Assembly (NCBI GenBank): GCA_959347315.1
Contig: OY365809.1
Location: 4,175,759 to 4,239,758 of the forward strand
Direction: 5' to 3'
DNA: 64,000 nucleotides
Origin: Bimastos eiseni
Taxonomy: Eukaryota > Annelida > Clitellata > Crassiclitellata > Lumbricidae
Each line of letters opens with the position of its first letter. The first letter of the stretch is position 1. Position numbers and translations under genes: made by a program. This document shows, piece after piece, positions 56,780 to 64,000 of this stretch. A model generated the notes under the pieces. It did no database searches. It was not told the origin of the DNA and was given only the letters and a program-made list of their open reading frames with translations.

Positions 56780-59700
56780 TTACTGCTTGATTCTTGGAAT
56801 AAGTCTTATGTTGAAGGGTGATGGTGAAACTACTAGACCGTGAACATCTTTAGCACTGATGAAATCCTGGCCCTCTGGTGGTTGGATATCGAAATTCTTC
56901 ACAAGGTTGACGAGAAAGAGGAATATTTCTTGGCGTGCTAATATCTCTCCAATGCAAGAACGCTTTCCTTTAAGAAAAACAACACTCAGAATATCCATGT
57001 ATAGACCTCATTATCATTCATAGGTTAAAAATGAAAATTCAACGTCAGAAGTTTTCACATGAATAGGCGCAAATCGTGTTCTTTACCGCTTCTAGATCAA
57101 TTAAGTCGAATGCCGTCTGCCGACAACATCGGATTCTGACTAAAGGCCGATCTAGCTAAAGTCAACATTTTGCAACAGTGTGAGTTCCGGTGGCCGAGAA
57201 TAGAAGAAACTTTAGATAGGTATTTTCCGTCGCATGATCGGGCCCAACAGAGGGCGATTTGTGCCGGGCCGCGTAGCTTTGGTTCTGGAACAGCTGGCAG
57301 CAGATGCCCGGAAGTTGTGATGCCTATGTATCGACAGAGTATGCAATCGAAATGTTTGCAGAACAATTGTGAAAACAGTGGCGTTCAAATACGATGGCGA
57401 TTAAAAGAATATTCTTTAGTAAGCAGTTATTGTGACTCGATACTTAATTTCACTATAGTCCACTGAGACTACGGTTATAACGATAGCAAGCTTAAGTAAA
57501 GAAGGAGACAATGAACAGATCGTAAGAAAATCCACGCGTAAGCCTAACCTACCTAGGTGAAATGGCATGATATCTTTCCTTCTTGTCACATTGTTTTCCG
57601 TATCCAAAAATCGTTCCGGTCTGAAGTTCTGTGGATCTCCCCAGACCTTTGGGTCCATGTGAACGCTGTAGATATTTGAAATGACCTAAAATGACGGATA
57701 TTTTTTTGCAATTGTGTGTTAAATCAGAGTTTGTGTTACCTGTATTGCAGATTATTGAAGTTTTGTGTAGTACTCGGACGCAATATAATCGCTAAAGCAG
57801 CAAAGCCCACTCTCCACACACCAAGAAAATCTACGTGAGTCGAATACAATTACAGTCCTCAAATTGTATCGCTGTGGATAAAAGAACAATGTCAATAATT
57901 CTATCTCTGTGTCTATCTGTGTCTCAGGATATGGAATGACCGGGATTACTACTCTGTTTAGGAATGCCGTCTAATGCTTAGTGCACAATCATAGTGGTGC
58001 TATAGAAGTTCGAAGAATCGATAATATCACCCAAGAAGTCCTTATCTACAGGGTAAACTTAATTCAGGACTTATGCATGAAACATATCACGGCGCTGCTG
58101 GGATACTTCATTGAGTTAGAAGCTAAAGACTTTTGCACATCTTCGTAAACACTTCGCAAAGATTGGTCGCACTTATAGTGAAGTTCTTCCAACTGAACAG
58201 GAAACACTTCAACTGCAACCAAACAACACGACATCTTACAACACTTGGGCCAATAAACACGTGTATGCTTACCTGCTAAAAAGGCTATCTGTAGAGACTT
58301 TCTGCCATCCAAATTACCTTCAAATTGATGCTTTTTAATACTATAGTGTTTATCGTGTACATACCAAACATCCACTAGGTATGAAACTTCCACAGATCTC
58401 CGTGTCTTTCATCGTTAAACGCGGAACCGGAGTGTAGGTTATGGTATGACGTCGCATCACTTCGAACATTACGGCCTCCGCATAAGGCAAACGCGGCCTG
58501 TCATCAATCGAGGGAAGCCTGGTGCCATCGTATACCTCGTCGATTTCTCTCTGAAGACGAGACCGAATCTTAGGATGATTGGCCAATTCCCAAAGCGACC
58601 ACCTCAAAACAGACTCGACAGTGACAGCGCTTCCAAAGCACAGATCTCGCAAGATGTACAAGAGATCCTTGTGACTGTTACTTAGCCCTTCGATTTCGAT
58701 AAACCGAGCCACAAAATTTCTTTCAAAGGGATTTCTCTTGTTGCGCTCTATCACTATCTCAAATTTAGCCATCAGGCGTTTTTGTGCAGCCGTCAAGTCT
58801 TCAATCTTCTTCCTGTAGACTGGTAGAAACCGAATTGACGGAACGTAGTCAATTATCGGGTCGATATTTTCAATGAATGCATTTGCATCTTCAATTAAGT
58901 TTTTTCGATTGACGCCCGACTCAGATTCACTGCCGAAGAGAATTGTCATGAGGACATTCGAAGTGGAATAAAGTAGGGCAGACTTTGGGTTAAATGGGCG
59001 ACCGTTTTCCTTCCGAATTTCACTTATCAGACCTTCGATCTCATCCGAAATTCTGATCTCCATTTCTTGATTGACCCCAAATCCAAATTCCTTCAAGATT
59101 GAAAGCGTAAGCTTGTGGTAATGTTTGAAAGCATCGTTATAGCGAGCGAAGGCGACACCTGTGAACAAACTGTTAATAAACTGTCAGCGTACCTTTACAC
59201 AGTCTTCTAATATTTAACACTTAGAGAACGCTAAAACACTTGTACTGAAAGCGACTGAGAACTTGAGAAGCCAATGAGGCTCGTTGATTAAGTGACAGCT
59301 AAAGCTTATGGTGCTGACACAATTTGGGACGGCTACATGTACAGAAACCGCTCATTTATTCATTCATTCATTCACTCATTCATTCATTCATTCACTCATT
59401 CATTCATTCATTCATTCATTCATTCATTCATTCATTCATTCTTGACATGTACTGCCATAAGAGTCTAGGCAAACAGAGTTCAGTGATAGATTTGGCCAAG
59501 AGAAGCAAGATTCTGTTCGTGTGAAGTGCAGTGCAATTGAATCGTTTACATTGAAATGTAATATCTGATATTTCACTTGTGAGACTCCTGTTTAATGTGG
59601 GTAGAAAATTATTATCCTAGTCATTAATTTTTCGTGTTAGATAGGGATTGACCTTGAATTTAAAGAATAGCTCGAGTTATTACCAATTAATTCTTCTTCT

Positions 59701-61363
59701 CGTTGTCTGGCGCGTGGGGACTTACTTAAATATATTATATACCCTTCGATTATACTAAAGACTTTTATTCACATCATGTGAACTTTGTCGGTTAACAAAC
59801 CTCTCAAATCAGGATTCAGAATGTTGGTTTCGGTCCAAAAGTCCGGTCTATCTCCGAAAGCTTCAGAATGTCTCTGCATAGCGTCTACAATTGCCTCCTT
59901 TCCGTTTATTGAAACAGCCAACCTTCACCATGAAACAAACGTTATGATATACAATGCAATGCATACAATCGACCAAGTATAGGCCTAACAAATTATTATC
60001 ATGGTCTGTCAAAAGACGGATGGAGCCGGCATCGATGATCAGAGCAGAGCTGGAAACACACTGAAACAAACCGACATATTTAAATGCTTTAGATCGGTAA
60101 TGCATACCATGGATGGCTGTGAGCATGATGTCAGGAACTGGATTAAGGCACCCTAGCAAAAAATGAATTGACTTAACGGGTGTATTGTGTGACACCAAAA
60201 TGCCGGCTCCATCCAGAGGCGTCGTGACTCTCGTGAGCCACAAGAGGCCCCGGGGCAGCCACTCCTCAGGGCCCCTTGTGCTTTCAATTTTATCAGTATT
60301 TCCAAGTCGGACGCAGACCTATCAAAAGGTTATCAAACTTTATTTAATGAGTCATAACCATATTTAATCATTAATGGTGGTAATAATAATGCTACTGAAA
60401 TTAATCATGCAAGTAAAGTGATTTCACACCATCTCTGACTCTAATTATTAGGAAATTTACTGAACCATGAAATGTGAGTATGTCAATGTGATAAATGACT
60501 CAATTGTTAAGCATCACTTAAATGACTACAATAGTCTAAAACTTTAAATTTGATCTGAGCCGAAACGTGCTTTGCGAGCTTTCCGGCTTGCAAACAAATA
60601 AATAATTGCACCGAAACCTAATTTTCTCGCCAGAGGACCCTCAACTGCTAGCATCCCTAAACTTGTCAGTCACTCTTGACACATTGTGGAACGTAGAACA
60701 GCTTTTTGCCTTTTGGGTTTCCTCATTTATAGAAAAAAAGTGTTAGACTTCTACGGACCCCTGCCATAGAGCCGGGCCCCGGGGCAGCAACCCTCTGATC
60801 CCCTCTTGACGGTAATGGCTCCATCTCAATGAGAAAGGATATAAAATAAAGATAAGGTCTGTGATGATGTATGGAGCAGAGGCTTAGACACTGACGAGGA
60901 AAAAGAAAGGGTTATTGGAGAGAACGGAAATCAGAATGCAGAGGTGGATATTTGGATGTTGGAGTCTCGTGATGGAGTAAGAAAATGAGCGAAGTAATCA
61001 GAAAAGATATTAAGAATAGCGTGTATAGCGAACAAAGTACGAGAGGCCGGAATGAAATGGTTCGATCATTCTTGAAATTAAGCATACACACATTTAGCGT
61101 AGGCCTATACCGTACGGTCTATACATGTACCTCTTTCCGGCCTTGAGGAGAATAACTGGACCCAGTTGTTCTGCCTTGCGCATGAAAAAGATCTGAGTCG
61201 TTTCCAAACTCCCTGTGAAGAACGGGATTGATCCAAGGAACGGTACACTTGGAATTGATGGTGGAAGTCTTTTTCCATAGTCTTTGCTTCTGTTTCTTTT
61301 CCCAAAAACGAAAAGTATGAAGACGGCGAACACTGCCATAAGGATTACGTTGGGGTCAAACAT
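56780..61363 (-). CDS. Cytochrome P450, CYP2-clan type, complete, five exons
   Basis: Haem-thiolate monooxygenase, expected on the ER membrane. Exons in transcript order: 61363-61131, 59922-59801, 59158-58365, 57685-57553, 56967-56780. Total 1470 nt, 489 aa plus TAA, the normal P450 size, and all splice phases agree. The N-terminus has a hydrophobic anchor (VILMAVFAVFILFVFG), a basic stretch and the proline hinge LPPSIPSVPFLGS. Other landmarks: I-helix FGSAVTVES (residues 293-301), K-helix ExxR as E351-V-M-R354, the PERF motif FRPERF (404-409), and the haem loop FHLGKRSCIGE with Cys432, recreated exactly across the last intron. The best overall resemblance is to CYP2/CYP17-type enzymes. The substrate cannot be inferred. 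Oddity: the usual acidic residue before the I-helix Thr298 is Val297. Start: this is the first ATG in the open frame, in weak Kozak context. Confidence 0.93.
59353..59441. repeat. (ATTC)n microsatellite
   Basis: About 21 ATTC units with ACTC variants, in the P450 intron between exons 2 and 3. Confidence 0.95.
60855..61075 (+). mobile_element. RTE-like LINE relic inside P450 intron 1
   Basis: The plus frame reads VMMYGAEA, then (after a stop) TLTRKKKGLLERTEIRMQRW and IFGC, the classic YGxExWxLTKxxxxxLxxxExRMLRWxxG pattern of RTE-type reverse transcriptases. In-frame stops show decay. It is antisense to the P450. Confidence 0.7.
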
Positions 61364-62540
61364 CTGCACAATGGTAAAACATGTTGCACAATTGGAAAAC
61401 AGAGGGCTCACTTCGAGTAGCCTAAAAAATTAAGATGAATTTGAAACAGCTAGTTTAGTAGCCTATATTGAAAAATCTATTCGACCACTAACATAGTACA
61501 TTTAGGATGATGCTTCAGCAAATTTGACCACTACAATAGCCGACAACAAAAGCCCACACAGACAATCTATCTTAACCTTTTAACGACCAGCGTGTACTAA
61601 AATGTTTGGGAGAACATACATATAAGTAGCTGGTCGTTAAAGGGTTAAATGTTGTTAACAGCATCATATCGCCTGTGGCCTTAATAAATACCGATACAAT
61701 TCACCAGCACAATTTATTATAATAATTCGTTTGACATTTTAACGAAGGCTGGTAATGCCAAGGTATTAAAAAGAGAGACGCCAGCATACATGTATTATTT
61801 GCCTAGCGCATCAATCAGTCTGATACAAAAAATTAAGGTGCGCCTTTTTATTCTTGTAAACAGTTTCAAAAGTCAGCTTGACATTCGACAAACTATGTGA
61901 GGACTTAAATATACGGCTACGGCCTCAGAGGTGTTTAGTCCAACCCTTGAGCGGCAGCCGCATTTCGCAGACGGTGCTTTTCCATCATTCAGGAGGTCGT
62001 GTAAATTATTATCAGATGGTCTGCAAATGGTTCAGAAGAGACGCGAGCTGTGTTTACCAGGTCAAGGTAACATCTAATGCTCAATTCCCAGTTGCTTCTT
62101 AGGAACTGCGACAGGGCTCACTTTATCAGTATTACCAAAGCCTTTCAACCAAACCATTCTACAAGTCCACAGTTGTTACATAACGATACTATTTCGTGCC
62201 GCTCAAACGTGCTTATCGATTTGGTAGCTACCTCCCTATGTGAAGGCCAATGCGTCTGGAACGAATTGATTTCGCTTCCAAAATGGGGCAGAACAGTATT
62301 CCGATTTCCCCCGAGTCGAGGCGATGAGGTCTTGTTGATGCCCGTTTGGAAAGAGCCTCCTGTCTATCCGTCCTGGGTCCGTGATGCTTAGTCGATACGG
62401 AGTTGACTTTTCTGGAGGTCGTCTTTAGTCGTGACTATTATACAAAAGCGACAGATGATTACAAGTTAAATATGAGCCAAATTAACCTGATGGCAGCCTA
62501 TAGGGCGCTCATCTCTCCTAGTGCCCATTTACAGTCGCTC
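61364..62540. other. P450 upstream region
   Basis: Contains the TTAA-bounded element at 61572-61648. The plus frame at about 62077-62391 holds a WNELISLP-like phrase and may be another LINE tail, but it is too diverged to call. The P450 promoter should lie near 61364-61560; no TATA box is clear. Confidence 0.35.
61572..61648. mobile_element. TTAA-bounded palindromic mini-element, copy 3
   Basis: The left arm TTAACCTTTTAACGACCAGC and the reverse complement of the right arm, TTAACCCTTTAACGACCAGC, match at 19 of 20 bases within 77 bp, both edges being TTAA. This is the clearest copy of the piggyBac-like family. Confidence 0.72.
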
Positions 62541-62559
62541 TAGGGAGCGAAAGGCTGAG

Positions 62560-62650
62560 TCAAACGGATGGGGCTAGCGGGTATCGAGTCCGCGTCCTTC
62601 TGATATAGGCCTACATTGCCGCGTGTTACCATTCAGACATATCCCGATTT
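62560..62650 (-). mobile_element. tRNA-like SINE head
   Basis: Minus strand: GTCTGAATGGTAACACGCGG (box A-like) and, after about 30 bases, GGACTCGATACCCGC (box B-like). The anticodon region is replaced by text containing TAGGCCTA, so it is not a functional tRNA. Confidence 0.45.
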
Positions 62651-63667
62651 TCTTCCTTAACGTTCGTATCGGCTTCCAAAATAATTTTATACCTAATAAA
62701 AGGAGTCGCCTGACTTTGGGCTAATTTAAGGGACTTCTTGTATTACAAATGTCTTTTTCTCAGAAATAATTATCTCACAGGCTTCCATTATGAGGCCACC
62801 TTTGATCTTGTTTCCTTCAAATGTTTTCAGTCCAAACCTTTAAAACCATTTTTCATGAACCTTTCACATCACAAGTTAATTATATGATAAGCGACAAACA
62901 TGATAGATGATCGATTAGCATGTAATGATGTGCACGAGATACTTGTGGACAATGATGTGAGCAGACAATATTATTTGATTTGATTCTAAAATGTCATGGC
63001 ATAATAGAACGATATGAACCATCATAAGTCAAAATCAAAGAATCAAAGTATATAGGAAGAAAGGAGAGAAACGATAGCATACAATTTGGTCAATGCGCTG
63101 TTCAATGTCTAACGAGAACTTAACTCTCACCTTCTTGTTAATCCTTTGGATAATAGTTGATGATCGGTTTAAAGTTGCTTGTAGGAGCCCTCAAACAAAT
63201 AGTGATGCGTGTGTTCTGATATTTTAACGACACCGCTCCATATCGAAGATGATTCCGTGTTGTCCTCCTCTTTTCGCCAGGTTTGGGCTACAGCATAAAC
63301 ATTTATACAGGTCTACTCCCTAGCTTTGGATCGAGTGCACTCCAACAGTTGAACTTTAGCCGCTTGTCTGATTAATATTAACCAGTTCGGGAATTTCGTG
63401 TACTGTATTGCAACTTATGTAACCAATCATAAATGATGAGACGTTCCTCTGGATCTGCCAGCCTGTTCAGAAAGTGCGTTGCTGTGCTAGGTATTGCCGG
63501 TACAAGCCTGGAGAAAGGCGGGCGACGTCAACGGCCCTCGTAGTCATAATATGTCGTTAAACACTAGAGACTGGTTAAAATGATATACAAAAGCATCCCA
63601 GAAGGAATACAGAATGCTTCATTGCCCGTCCTTCATGTTGTCACAGATGGCCTCCACTGAGACAGTA

Positions 63668-64000
63668 TACAGGGTGGGCCATTAAAAAGTAACCTGCTAA
63701 GGATTTTGGCTAATATTTCAGTCAAATGTAGAGATTAGTGAATGAAATGTTACAACCACAAAACTAATTCTTACTTGCATATAATGGTCAAATTTTAATG
63801 AAATATTTCAAACAGAACAAAAGTTATGTCACTTCTAATGAATGCAACGATGGTTTTTTTGATGGTCAACGCACGAAATAGTGACAAAAACGATTTTATG
63901 AAGTTACTTCTCAAGTTATTGTTGTAAAGCAAACTTCAGAAATATCATTATCAGTGAGAAGAGAAATGGGGAATCAGCCAAAAACGATGAGAGAATTGAA
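63668..64000 (+). mobile_element. Left end of a mariner-like element (runs off the window)
   Basis: TACAGGGTGGGCCATTAAAA, preceded by the dinucleotide TA, matches the terminal inverted repeat style of Tc1/mariner elements. The following 300 bases are AT-rich, with no transposase start yet recognisable. The right end lies beyond the window. Confidence 0.55.

Noticed and set aside
56967..57685. Apparent two-residue insertion in the P450 haem loop (FHLGKGKRSC) if open frames are simply joined
   Set aside because: Using the GT-AG borders (donor after CCTAG, acceptor after TTAAAG) the loop becomes the canonical FHLGKRSCIG.

Overview
The window is a piece of an animal (metazoan) nuclear genome. 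Genes are split into many GT-AG exons, introns and spacers are AT-rich, a 200-base assembly gap is present, and the non-coding DNA is full of L2-like and RTE-like LINE tails, tRNA-derived SINEs, small inverted-repeat elements and micro/minisatellites. Gene content (a PKN kinase, a CYP2-type P450), L2-like LINEs and a frequent TAGGCCTA palindrome suggest a marine invertebrate, perhaps an echinoderm or hemichordate. That placement is inference; no species can be named from the sequence.

Layout. (1) 0.5-4.1 kb, plus strand: the last four coding exons of an unrecognised gene that begins before the window, interrupted by minisatellite-rich introns. (2) 4.1-14 kb: 3' UTR, the assembly gap, and repeat-bearing intergenic DNA including a 153-bp inverted-repeat element at 8.7 kb. 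(3) 14.18-17.14 kb, plus strand: one uninterrupted 986-codon reading frame for a Ser/Glu-rich, probably disordered protein with a polyproline run. (4) 17.1-23.8 kb: intergenic DNA or 3' flank. (5) 23.8-47.96 kb, minus strand: a complete protein kinase N gene. I reconstructed 21 coding exons totalling 2931 nt (976 aa plus stop), every splice phase consistent, giving three HR1 repeats, a C2-like domain, a proline-rich linker, an AGC kinase domain and the PKN C-tail. (6) 48-56 kb: repeat-rich spacer with a GC-richer stretch, an unexplained open frame of about 289 codons on the minus strand, LINE relics (one with a YADD reverse-transcriptase box) and a cluster of trinucleotide microsatellites. (7) 56.2-56.4 kb, minus: a possible isolated first exon. 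(8) 56.78-61.36 kb, minus: a complete five-exon cytochrome P450 (489 aa) with a canonical haem loop but an atypical I-helix. (9) 61.4-64 kb: a TTAA-flanked palindrome, a SINE-like head, and the left end of a mariner-like element running off the window.

The genes show no sign of acting in one pathway. PKN is a Rho-effector kinase and the P450 a probably ER-bound monooxygenase. The less expected material is in the non-coding part: several short element families with intact inverted ends, a tandem array built from a tRNA-like 5' end, and a palindromic octamer that is frequent outside the 14-48 kb gene block and absent within it by eye.
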